Shown here: piece by piece, positions 34,386-43,548 of the stretch
Numbering within the stretch: position 1 is the stretch's first letter
How the letters are laid out: each line of letters begins with the position of its first letter
From: Rhipicephalus microplus
Lineage: Eukaryota; Arthropoda; Arachnida; Ixodida; Ixodidae
Assembly (NCBI RefSeq): GCF_043290135.1
Contig: NC_134701.1
Span: 65,417,502-65,481,501, forward strand
Direction of reading: 5' to 3'
Length of the DNA: 64,000 nucleotides
Made by a program: the position numbers and the translations under genes
The notes under the pieces: model-generated
Database searches by the model: none
What the model was told of the DNA's origin: nothing
What the model saw: the letters and a program-made list of their open reading frames with translations, nothing else

Positions 34386-35729
34386 CTAGTTTCCCGGCGG
34401 CGGAGAAGAATGACGCAGAGGAGACGGCGAGCGACGAGAACGGTTGGATGGTGGTGTCAAACTCCGCTCGGATGCTGGCGAATCATTGCGTCTGGTCTCG
34501 CGCAAAAAACGGTCCCTTGGAAACAAGTCCGTTGTCCGCTGGTCATATGAAGCACCGGGTCTTGGTGGCGAAGACATGGCTGGTGTCCTTCGTGATTGGC
34601 GCCGTTGTTGGCGGCAATACCGAGCAATATGCCCAGTGAAACCACAGTTGTAGCACACGGGAGGGTCACGGTTTATACTATCTTGAATGGAACGAATCCT
34701 GGGCCGCTGCTGTCAGTGAGGAAGTTCGTTATCACGCAAAGAACGGGTTTCTGCCACTCTCTGGAAATCATTGTATTCGTCGTAAGTCATATCTTGGTAG
34801 TAGGGTTGGTACTGTCCTTGCCGCAGCGGGACGTAGTCCGGCTGAGAACCCTGAGTATAAGAATGTGGCTGTGCTCGTCGTGATCGTGCGTCATAGGCAG
34901 GGCTTCTATCGTATAGACGTGGCTGATACTGAGGTGTGGCATCAGAATCCTCAAAGCCCTCCGCCACTCGGTGCGAGGAGAATGAAGCAACGTTTCGCTC
35001 GAACTCTGGTGGCTGATAGGGAGGATGAGTGCTTGGGCGGTTTGCCACTTGCGCGTACAGGCCGAGTTCTTCACGTACGATCTGCCGGATTGTTGTGTCA
35101 AGATCAAGTGCCTGGTTACTGTCTATGCTCGCGATGGTCGTCACATTGGGCAGCCTGCCGAACTTTGGCGTGATGCGCCTCGTCTTTAGTTGCTCAAAAT
35201 TGAGGCAATGACGAATGACATCGGTGACAGATGTCAAGGTGTCTTTCGCGATGAGAAAACTGTAAACATCCTCGGCGATTCCTTTTAGAATGTGCCCGAC
35301 TTTGTCTTCCTCAGACATTCCGGAGTCAATGGTCCTACATAGCTTCATGACTTCCTCAATGTAGGTCGTGCAAGTTTCACCTGGCACTTGAGCGCGTTGC
35401 ATTAGCGTCTGTTCTGCTCTTTTTTTTATCGTTGTTGGGTCGCCGAAACGCTCTTTGATATCAGAAACAAATCTGTCCCACGTCGTTAGCGTTTCCTCCC
35501 GATTCTCGTACCTCATTAATGCAGTATCGGTCAGAAAGAACACGACGTACAAAAGCTGAGAAGCGGCATCCCATTTGTTAGCGGCGCTCACCCGTTTGTA
35601 ATGAATGAGCCAAGCTTCGACGTCTTCATCTGGTCTGCCGGCAAAGGGACGAGCATCTCTCAGTTGTGGAGCCGAACTGGTCGGCGCAGGAGTCGAGAGG
35701 GGTCGGTGTTCATTTGCGTTGTGGGACAT
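34386..35729 (-). pseudogene. Element B gag with one in-frame stop
   Basis: From ATG at 35729 (SHNANEHRPLST...) the frame is open except for TGA at 34713-34715. Capsid part: FAGRPDEDVEAWLIHYKRV and PGETCTTYIEEVMKLC. Zinc knuckle CYNCGFTGHIARYC (about 34605-34655) and basic RS-rich tail ending PPPGN, then TAG. The open frame also extends upstream through RRSRRIAGLPPN toward the LTR, a motif also found in element C, so the true start may lie upstream. Role as for element A Gag. The stop would remove the zinc knuckle and the frameshift site. Confidence 0.88.
34389..34395 (-). promoter_or_regulatory. -1 slippery heptamer in element B
   Basis: GGGAAAC on the minus strand, in phase with gag and directly followed by TAG; pol is open in the -1 frame from here. 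Confidence 0.82.
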
Positions 35730-35820
35730 GTCCAGCCCAGACGGATTCGGTGGAAGTCCAGCAATGCGACGGCTCCGTCGAAGAACTTGCGGTTCACCTT
35801 CCGTCTTCGGGTGTCGATTA

Positions 35821-35836
35821 CCCAGCACGTCCACCA
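35821..35836 (-). promoter_or_regulatory. Element B primer-binding site candidate
   Basis: Minus strand TGGTGGACGTGCTGGG four bases inside the 5' LTR; tRNA not identified. Confidence 0.5.
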
Positions 35837-35840
35837 CAAC

Positions 35841-35973
35841 TGTTATAGCGAGCTGTGATAAGATGGTTTTATTTACAGAAGGTGAACGATGGTCGTTTGC
35901 GGCAGCACACTGCGATCGTGCCAAGACTCTTCGTCTTCCTCTGCTTCTCTTCTCTACCCTTTTCTAGTCTGTT

Positions 35974-35976
<3 letters not shown>
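35841..35976 (-). repeat. Element B 5' LTR (136 bp)
   Basis: On plus: TGTTATAGCGAGC to TCTGTTACA, adjoining the (TA)n tract. Confidence 0.93.

Positions 35977-36047
<71 letters not shown>
35977..36047. repeat. (TA)n tract between elements B and C
   Basis: About 71 bp of uninterrupted TA dinucleotides separate the two divergent 5' LTRs. Confidence 0.97.
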
Positions 36048-36048
<1 letters not shown>

Positions 36049-36049
<1 letters not shown>

Positions 36050-36158
36050 GTAACCCGGACTGAAAGAGCGAGGAAGAAGAAGAGAGCGATGGTGATTCGG
36101 CAGTGACGGTAGCGCGCTCACATTTTTCAGTGTGGGTAAACCCATCACATCCGTAACA
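36049..36158 (+). repeat. Element C 5' LTR (110 bp)
   Basis: Shares CGGACTGAAAGAGCGAGGAA and GCGATGGTGATT with 41729-41790. Confidence 0.85.
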
Positions 36159-36162
36159 GCTT

Positions 36163-36180
36163 TGGTGGAGCGGTGCTGGG
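36163..36180 (+). promoter_or_regulatory. Element C primer-binding site candidate
   Basis: TGGTGGAGCGGTGCTGGG, four bases inside the LTR; tRNA not identified. Confidence 0.5.
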
Positions 36181-37037
36181 TTACTTGCCATTCTGGATCC
36201 CGCAGCAGAAGTTCTTCGAAAAAGCAGACGCTTAGCTGGCCTACACCCGGACGACAACATCAGCATGAACGACGACACAGCAATCCCATTGACGTAGTAC
36301 GCCACTGCATCCACCAGAGCCTCTGACACGGCACAAGGTGACCGTCGACCTCGACAACCAGACTACTGGGCACCTGAGCCGCGAATATTCTCAGGTAAAA
36401 CTGACGAAGACGTGGACGCTTGGCTAAAACACTTCGACAGAGTAAGCTGCTGCTACGAATGGGGCGCACCGGGAAAGCTTGTGAACGTAGTATTCTTCTT
36501 TACCGGGACAGCCTTGCTTTGGTTTGAGAACCATGAACATGTCCTCCCCACTTGGGATAAATTTGTTAAGGAACTGAAGGCCTGTTTTGGGGACACGAGT
36601 TCCATTAAATAGAAAGCTGAGCAAACGGTGTCACGTAGGGCTCAGTTGCCCGGCGAGACGTGCACAACTTACAGTGAAGAAGTATTGAAGCTTTGCGGGA
36701 TGGTCAACTCGAATATGTCTGACGAAGACAAAGTCGGTCATTTGAAAAAAGGCATCGCCGAGGACGTGTGCATTTTTTTAATAACAAAAGAAAACTTGAA
36801 CACTCCTTCGATTTCCAGGCAGCAGTGTCGCGCATTCGAGGCGTTGAAGACCCGGACAATTTTACCCAAGTCCGGGCGCTTGGACAATGTTCCCACTGTC
36901 GCAAGTATAGACGTCGCCACTTGTGAAGACATTCCTTTCCTCGTACGTCGGATGGTTAGAGAAGAGCTCGTACGACTCCAAGCAGGTGACGTTCACCACC
37001 AATGCTCGTTCGCCGCTTGCCCCGAACCACCTCCCGA

Positions 37038-37620
37038 TGTATGGGTGGATGGATGGATGAACGTGACTGTACCCTTTAGATCGGGCGGTGGCTAGCGCCA
37101 CCAAGCCGTAATACTTAATGAATCAAAAACTAGATTTATTTTTTTTTAAAAAGTGAGTTTGAGAATTTGTACTTTGCAGTGAAGGGTTTAATTTTCACTT
37201 GTGCCTTGACTTTAGCCACTAATCAGATAAACTCCTTCTAGTTAAGTCTACCCGCTAAAAGTCTATTTCGCCCTCCCGGTCCCTAAACCCCAGTGCTTTG
37301 AAAATCTCTGCGCCATCATCCTGAACTATACGGTGAAGCCCTTTACAGAACATTATTCAGTGTTCGGCAGTTTATTCTTCCTCTCCACACGCACTGCATA
37401 CTGTGTTTACCCCTTCGTATTTGGCCCAATATGTCTTGGTTCGCAGTAGTCCTGTCCTGGCCTCAAACAGTAGAGAACTACCCCGAGTATTATTATAGAT
37501 CCTTTCCTTGGCAATGTCCTGCTTAAAAGTTCGATAGATCTCAAGTGCGGACTTCTTAGTCATGCCCATTCTCCACATGTCAGTCTCCGTTTCCTTACTG
37601 TCAGTCTCCGTTCCCTACTG
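37038..37620 (-). pseudogene. 5'-truncated LINE 3' end inserted in element C gag
   Basis: A minus frame (37578-37372) encodes LEIYRTFKQDIAKERIYNN, LFEARTGLLRTKTYWAKYEG and CSACGEEE, the C-terminal Cys-containing tail of a tick LINE ORF2. A degraded continuation follows to about 37245. Beyond lies a 3' UTR with an A-rich stretch (T9 on plus near 37145) and terminal CATCCATCCACCCAT. At the presumed 5' junction a 20-21-bp unit TCAGTCTCCGTTTCCTTACT is duplicated in tandem (about 37578-37620). I could not define a target duplication. Confidence 0.72.
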
Positions 37621-38186
37621 GATGCGAGAGCGCCACGTCAAAAACCAACCACGCACAGAAACTGCATAGTTTGCCCCGCGGCTTCCGTTTTCCCCGACTG
37701 GTCGCGGCCACCACCTGATGTCATCTTCTCGACGTGCCGCTGCGGACCTCCGACCATCGTCAACCAGGCCTTTACCAGAAGATTACTATGCGTCATCAAA
37801 AAATGTTCCTGCTGAGCACGACCCGTCTCTGCGTACTTCTGCCACCTCTGCTCCTGCTAATGTAAGCCGACAAGTCCCCGTTTGCTACAGATGTGGTCTC
37901 TAAGGACCTATTTCGCGTTTCTTTCCCAGACGGCCGCTTGCACCGCCACGTTTTTGATGTATCCGGCTCGTATGTACGAAACGCCTGTGTCGCCACGTTT
38001 TTCGACGCACCCGCCTCGTATGCACGAAACCTGGACCTCTCACCCGGCCAACCACCTACCCCGACAGCAATGGCCTTACGAATTTCGCAGCGACTCCCCC
38101 GCCTCCGAACGAAGCCTGACGCCGCCTCCGACACGGTACCGCCGGTCGCCGTCTCCGCGTCGTCGGTCACCTTCCCCGCATTAGCT

Positions 38187-38193
38187 GGGAAAC
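38187..38193 (+). promoter_or_regulatory. -1 slippery heptamer in element C
   Basis: GGGAAAC in gag phase followed by TAA. The -1 frame continues LTGATDGGAVAGRS, parallel to element B (GGEVAGRS). Confidence 0.8.
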
Positions 38194-41100
38194 TAACTGG
38201 TGCGACCGATGGAGGGGCGGTCGCGGGACGGTCAGTTTCGCTAATTCCTCCTTCTGCTGTGATGTTGATGAACAAAGTGCATGCGTGTATAGACGGTGTA
38301 GATACTTTTGCTCTTGTAGACACCGGTGCTGCTGTTTTGGTTATGAGCCTTCGTTTCAAACATCGTTTCTTGGGTCACAAAGCTATGTTCGCGTGGAATT
38401 GTAAAGAAACTTTTCGTTGAGTTGGAGGCGAAGCGTTATGCCCTGTTGGTATTTGTTCAGTTGTACTCACAATGGGTGGACGAAATTTCCATGTTTAATT
38501 CATTGTACTGGCTCACGCAACTCATGACGTCGTTTCAAGGATATACTTCCATCATGAATGCGGCGCTACGCTTGACTGTGGAACTGGAGAGATTCTTCAA
38601 CAAAGTAGGTTGCCCGCTGCAATAGTTGACGATTTTCCGACTCTGCCCATCAATGCACTTTTTTTGTCCGAATACATGACAATCCCTGGTCGGACAGCAG
38701 TGTTTGTACCCGTATGCTCTTCTCATATCCGCTCAAGACCCTGCACTGGACTTGTGGAGCCTGATCATGCAAATGCCATCAAGGAAACTCTGCTGGTCCC
38801 ACGGTCTGTCCTTACAGCCTTCGACGGACATGCTTGCTTGTGGGCGCTAAATGCAGCCTCAGAGCCTGTTGTTCAACCAGCCGGATTCAAACTGGAACGT
38901 TCAGGAGCAGGCCACAATTGACGTCAGAATGATCTCAGAGTCTCCAGCCATCAGTCAGACTGCGCCCAACTACTCAGCCGAGGTTAAACGTATGATCAAT
39001 AAGTCGTTGCCTTCTTCCGAGCAGAATGTCCTTGAGGAGGTGCTTACACGCTACGTGGGAGTCTTCAATTTCGCTCAAAACAAGCGTTGTTTTATCCTGT
39101 CCGAGTCCCGTATGCACCACCACATAAACATGGGAGATGCTACACCGATACGTCAGAAACCCTATCGCGTATTCCCGTCCGAGAGGCAAGTGATCGCCGA
39201 TCAGGTCAACGACATGCTGCAGAAAAGAGTTATTCAAGAGTCAAGCAGTCTTTGGGCAGCTCCTGTCATATTGGTAAAAAAGAAAGACAACTCTTGGCGA
39301 TTTTGTGTAGACTACCGCCGTCTCAACGCCGTCACAAAGAAAGATGTGTATCCGCTACCACGCATCGACGATGCTGTTGATTGTCTGCACTCGGCCGCAT
39401 ACTTTTCGTCCGTCGACCTAAGGTCTGGATACTGGCAAATACCAATGCATCCTTCTGACAAAGAGAAGACTGCTTTTGTCACGCCCGATGGGTTATTTGA
39501 ATTCAACGTTATGCTGTTTGGCTTATGCAATGCCCCAGCTACCTTCGAGCGATTCACGGACTCCATCCTTCGTGGTCTCAAATGGGAGATAAGTATGTGT
39601 TATCTCGATGATGTAATTATTTTTTGCAAGACATTCCACGAGCACAGCCATCGGCTTAGCGTTGTTCTAGATTGCGTCCAACAAGCTGGTCTCGTTTTAA
39701 ACGCAAAGAAGTGTCATTTTGGTGAGCGTCAAGCCCTTGTGCCTGCATATCTAGTCGACAGGGACGATATACGACCAGACCCGCACAAAATCAGTGCTGT
39801 CCGAGACTTCAAGCAACTGACGTCTGTGGAGGATCTCCGTAGCTTCGTGGGCCTGTGTTCTTATTTTCGTCGGTTTATCAAAGACTTCACCCAGCTTGCT
39901 CACCCCGTGACAGAGTTGCTCCACAAAAACACCCCATTCCGATGGACCGTTGAGTGTGAGGCTGCTTTCAAGCAGCTGAAGTATTTGCTTACTTCCGGGC
40001 CCCTCTGGCGCCATTTCGACCCGGAGGCACTCACGGAACTGCATACAGATGCTAGTGGTACTGGTGTTGGTGCCGTGCTAGTTCAATATCACGACAGCCG
40101 CCAGCACGTCGTGGCGTATGCAAGTCGTACTTTGACTAAGGCGGAGAGAATTATATGGTTACCGAACTAGAATGTCTTGCAGTGGTTTTCGCTGTCCAAA
40201 AGTTCAGACCTTATTTGTACGGCCGGCAGTTCAAGATTGTCACAGATAATCATTCTCTTTGTTGGCTTGTCGGACTACGTGACCCAGTTGGTCGGTTGGC
40301 TCACTGGGCCTTACGGCTTCAAGAATATAATTATTCTGTGACCTACAAGAGCGGTCGATGTCATGCATATGCCGACTGCTTATCTCGTTTTCGATCTCCG
40401 ACTGTGGATGCTGATGATGAAGATTTCGACAACTACCTGGCCGCAATCTTATCCAACTTCCCAAATTTGGACGTCTTCCGTCACGAGCAACAGCGTGACC
40501 CTTCGCTGAAACCAACAATTGATGTGGCTCGTATATCTAAACGCGCCACGCCATGCGTGATTCATGACGCCCTACTTGATCGCAGTAATTACTCCAGCCT
40601 TGGTTCCACCTTACTGCTCGTCGTGCCAGAATGCCTGCGTCTTGCGGTATTGCAAGCCATGCACGATGACATCACGTCTGGGCACCTTCGATTTGCTCGA
40701 ACGCTTCACCGTATCCGACAACGTTTTTACTGGCCTCGACTCTAGAAGACCACCAAGTACTACGTCGCAAGTTGTGATGTCTGCCAACGCCACAAACAAC
40801 CTACCACACCCTTGACCAGCCCACTGCAGCCGGTTAAGCCACCGACATCACCAATCGAAAAAGTCGGCATAGATTTACTGGGCCGTTTCCCCAAGTCTAC
40901 CACCGGCCGCTGCTGGATTATTGTGTGCGTAGATTACCTGACACGGTATACTGAAGCGATTGCGGTTGCTTCAGCCACATTATGGTTGCTTTTACACTCG
41001 ATCATACTTTGTCACGTGGCCCCTCGTGTGGTGATAAGTGACCGCAGCCGACGGTTTACCGCTGACGTTGTCGAAGAGTTGCTACGGCTTTGTGGGCGTC

Positions 41101-41702
41101 AGTATCGCCATTCCACGCCATACCCCCCTCAGACCAACAGCCTCACTAAGCACACCAATCGTACCATTATCAACATGCTTTCAATGTACATCGCAGCGGA
41201 TCACAAAAACTAGGACGCTGTATTACCTTTTGATAGATACGCATTTAATACCGCGAAACACGAAGGCACGAGCTATAAGCCTTTCTTTTTTCTTTATGCT
41301 CGTCATCCCCAAAGTTTTCTTGACACCATACTTCCTTTTTCGACGAACGAAAACGCCAGTGTCACGCAGACTTTGTGTCGCGCCGAAGAAGCTCGTCGAC
41401 TTGCTCGGCTCCGAACTTTTTCCGCCCACGCTCACGCGAAAGACCGTTACGACGCAAAACACCCGCCCGTGACTTTCGCTACAGGTGATTTGGTCTGGCT
41501 GTGGACGCCCGTTCGAAAGAAGGGACTTCGCCAGAAGTTTCTTTCTAAGTACTAAGGACCATTCGTCATTACTCAGTGCCTAAGTGACATCACTTACGCT
41601 GTTGCGAAAGTGACAGCTCAGAACCGGCGTTCGCGTAAAGCGCAAATTGTGTACATTGCACGACTGAGGCCCTGCAACAACCGATCGCTTCTACTCGCTC
41701 GG
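38193..41702 (+). pseudogene. Element C pol (PR-RT-RH-IN), multiply broken
   Basis: Protease FALVDTGAAVLVMS is intact at its active site; a stop follows near 38420. RT (38851-40170) is long and open with [25 protein letters not shown] and YLDD at about 39601-39612. RNase H starts ELHTDASG, then shifts frame near 40155-40170. Integrase begins with MHDDITSGHLRFART, then CDVCQRHK. It keeps GIDLLGRF and ISDRSRRF, but the catalytic Glu is replaced: SLTKHTNRT stands where family members have TERxNR. Further stops occur near 40743, 41211 and 41553. The C-terminal module ends at a stop near 41703. It cannot encode active integrase. Confidence 0.88.
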
Positions 41703-41728
41703 TGAGCTTCGTCTGGCCCGGAGGGAAT

Positions 41729-41790
41729 AGTAACGCGGACTGAAAGAGCGAGGAAGAAGAAAAGATCGGACGCTCTCGAGCGATGGTGAT
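41729..41790 (+). repeat. Element C 3' LTR, truncated by microsatellite
   Basis: Matches the 5' LTR up to GCGATGGTGATT with an extra 17-20 bp near 41758. The last ~60 bp are absent and TATATATATG follows instead. Confidence 0.8.
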
Positions 41791-41870
41791 TATATATATG
41801 TATATATATATATATATACATATAGACAGATACATAGGTACGTAGATAGATAGATCGATAGATAGACGAG
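41791..41870. repeat. (TA)n and (GATA)n microsatellite
   Basis: TA repeats pass into ATAGACAG and GATAGATA units up to about 41867. Confidence 0.9.
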
Positions 41871-42502
41871 AAAAGCGATTGCAGTATGCAAAGAATTGCT
41901 TTGCTTGTAAAATCGTGAAAGAGTATTAGGCGGAATAACGCAGCGTTAACAATTCACCTCGCTTATTACCTCTTATTCCGAATGTCGGACCGGCGGGGTA
42001 ATGGTCAGTTAATCCTCTATACAACAGAAATTCTTTATGATGCACTAGAGAGCATTGTTCGATATGCTGCCCACCACAAAATGATGGTGTTCAAATATTC
42101 TTGTGGGTCACACAGCCGGTTGAGAGAGGCGAGTCTCCTGAGACATATGCATAGGGCTTTTGAGTTCACTATCTTCACTCCATGAGCGCAAGCGACGTAT
42201 TACGACCTCCTTATTGCAAGCAAAGACACCGGAAGGTCACCTTTTTTTGAAAAGGAACTGTCGTCAGAAACACTGGCTCGACATTTCTTTCAAGTTCTGT
42301 AGGCTACCTCACCATGCACATACCCAAGGCCATGGGGTCTCTTTTTGCCGCACCATGCGCACCTCTTTGTCCTCCCAACCAACGTATATCAGGTAGTAGA
42401 GGTCTCAACAAATTTTTGACCTCACCATTGTCGAGAAGAGAGCACTGCACGTACCACACGCCTTAAATCGTTAGCAGTCTAAGGAAGTATGAATGCGTTG
42501 CT
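41871..42502. other. No recognisable gene
   Basis: Short frames only between element C and element D. Confidence 0.4.
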
Positions 42503-43545
42503 TCAGGACAGTGGTGAGCCTTGGCAGTAGCATCTTAGCTGAACTCTCGGCAATGTGCTCGTGTAGCCTAAATGACCAGAAGTCAACTTGTTGTGACATG
42601 GTTGAAGAACTTCAGTACAGAGGGTTGCCGGAATGACACGCGTGCACAGAGAGATCCGATCAACGAAAAATTGCTTCTGCATAGAGCACTGTACAGAAAA
42701 AGTTCTGTATAGGGCACTGTACAGAAAAAATTCTGTATAGGGCACTGTTCCGTACGAGAAACGACGACAATACTCTCGCAAAAACTTTAGGTTCAGTCTG
42801 AGATTGTCCTTCCAAGTAATGTTAAACTTTATCATATTTACTATTTTCTCTTTTTGAATCTATTAAATATTTTTTGTTTCACTTTTGTTCCGTTTTACTG
42901 AATAGAGATGTTATTTCGCTTTAGTCTTGTTCATCTATGAAATATAGCAAGCCTTGTGTCGTTGCGTTGTATTTCTTATGTTGTGACCCGCTCCCCTTTG
43001 TAATACTTCAGCAATTGAGGGGAAGAAAAATAAATGAAATAATAATGAATAGATAATTGGTCGAACCAAAAAACTCAGTATTGTAACATTGTTGTTGTAC
43101 GATCGCAGACGTATCGACGACATCAGGGAAGTCAGTTTTATCCTCGTTAGGTAGAAAAGCTGGCGGTATTGGTGATTGCGGCAGGTAGCCGGCGTTCATA
43201 AGTCGCTTCCTCGACATGTGTACGACCAAACTTTTGCATCATCAGACTTCGACGCACTAATCAGTCGATAAAATATTTCTGAAGAGTTAACTACGAAAAT
43301 GAATGATGGTTATTGATAACTTTGAGTTGGTGGTGACACAAATACGGGTGAAACTTCATAACGGCCCATTCTACGGCGAGACAATCTTTCTCCTTTAAGT
43401 AGTTAGCCTCTGCGCGTGCTAGCGTGTGGCTAAAATGGAGGTTTACTTTTTTTATCCTATAGCTGTTGAACAAGCACAGCCACCAGACCTCTATTGCTAA
43501 CGCCAGTGTGAAGCATCGTACGGGCATAATGGTCGAAGCGAGCAA
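42503..43545 (-). pseudogene. Element D: RNase H and integrase N-terminal fragment
   Basis: Minus frame 43545-43291 reads FSHTLARAEANYLKEKDCLA, WAVMKFHPYL and VINNHHSF, the second half of a gypsy RNase H with a catalytic Asp changed (family SDHHSL). Minus 42760-42503 gives LCTEVLQPCHNKLTSGHLGY, the His-containing start of the integrase zinc region. The two are separated by about 500 bp of AT-rich sequence. The integrase core is missing. Confidence 0.68.
42675..42749. repeat. 28-bp tandem repeat, about 2.7 copies
   Basis: TTCTGTATAGGGCACTGTAC plus AGAAAAAA, units at 42675, 42703 and 42731. The TACAGAAAAA/TTCTGTA part is nearly palindromic. Confidence 0.85.
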
Positions 43546-43548
43546 GTC

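Larger units (their letters stand above)
30507..35976 (-). mobile_element. Element B: young but damaged Ty3/gypsy retrotransposon
   Basis: 5470 bp with 136-bp LTRs (TGTAACAG...ATAACA or TGTAACA ends) differing at two positions, flanked by ATAT on both sides (30503-30506, 35977-35980). Minus order: LTR, primer-site-like TGGTGGACGTGCTGGG, gag, GGGAAAC plus TAG, PR, RT, RH, IN, purine tract, LTR. Damage: TGA in gag, DTG to DTE in protease, a stop and shift after protease, a SINE in RT, two stops before the integrase core. It is dead but inserted recently. Confidence 0.92.
36264..38196 (+). pseudogene. Element C gag, broken by stops and a LINE fragment
   Basis: Starts ATG at 36264. A TAG follows within eleven codons and another lies near 36610. 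Recognisable parts are FSGKTDEDVDAWLKHFDRV, PGETCTTYSEEVLKLC and KVGHLKKGIAEDV. The protein is cut near 37038 by a minus-strand LINE end. It resumes near 37620 and reaches a damaged knuckle VCYRCGL-stop-GPISRF. The end reads SPSPH-stop, then Leu-Gly-Asn before TAA (38194-38196). Upstream of the ATG, in frame, lies VLRKSRRLAGLHPDDN, as in element B. Confidence 0.85.
36049..41790 (+). mobile_element. Element C: decayed Ty3/gypsy retrotransposon
   Basis: 5' LTR TGTAACCCGG...CCGTAACA (36049-36158, 110 bp), primer-site-like TGGTGGAGCGGTGCTGGG, gag, GGGAAAC plus TAA, PR-RT-RH-IN, then a truncated 3' LTR. Gag and pol resemble element B more than A, but the LTRs are unrelated to B by eye. Many stops, a frameshift in RNase H, a LINE fragment inside gag and loss of the LTR end show it is older than A and B. 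Confidence 0.88.

Noticed and set aside
35964..36329. 121-codon minus frame across the (TA)n tract
   Set aside because: Contains Ile-Tyr repeats from the TA tract and runs antisense to the element C leader.
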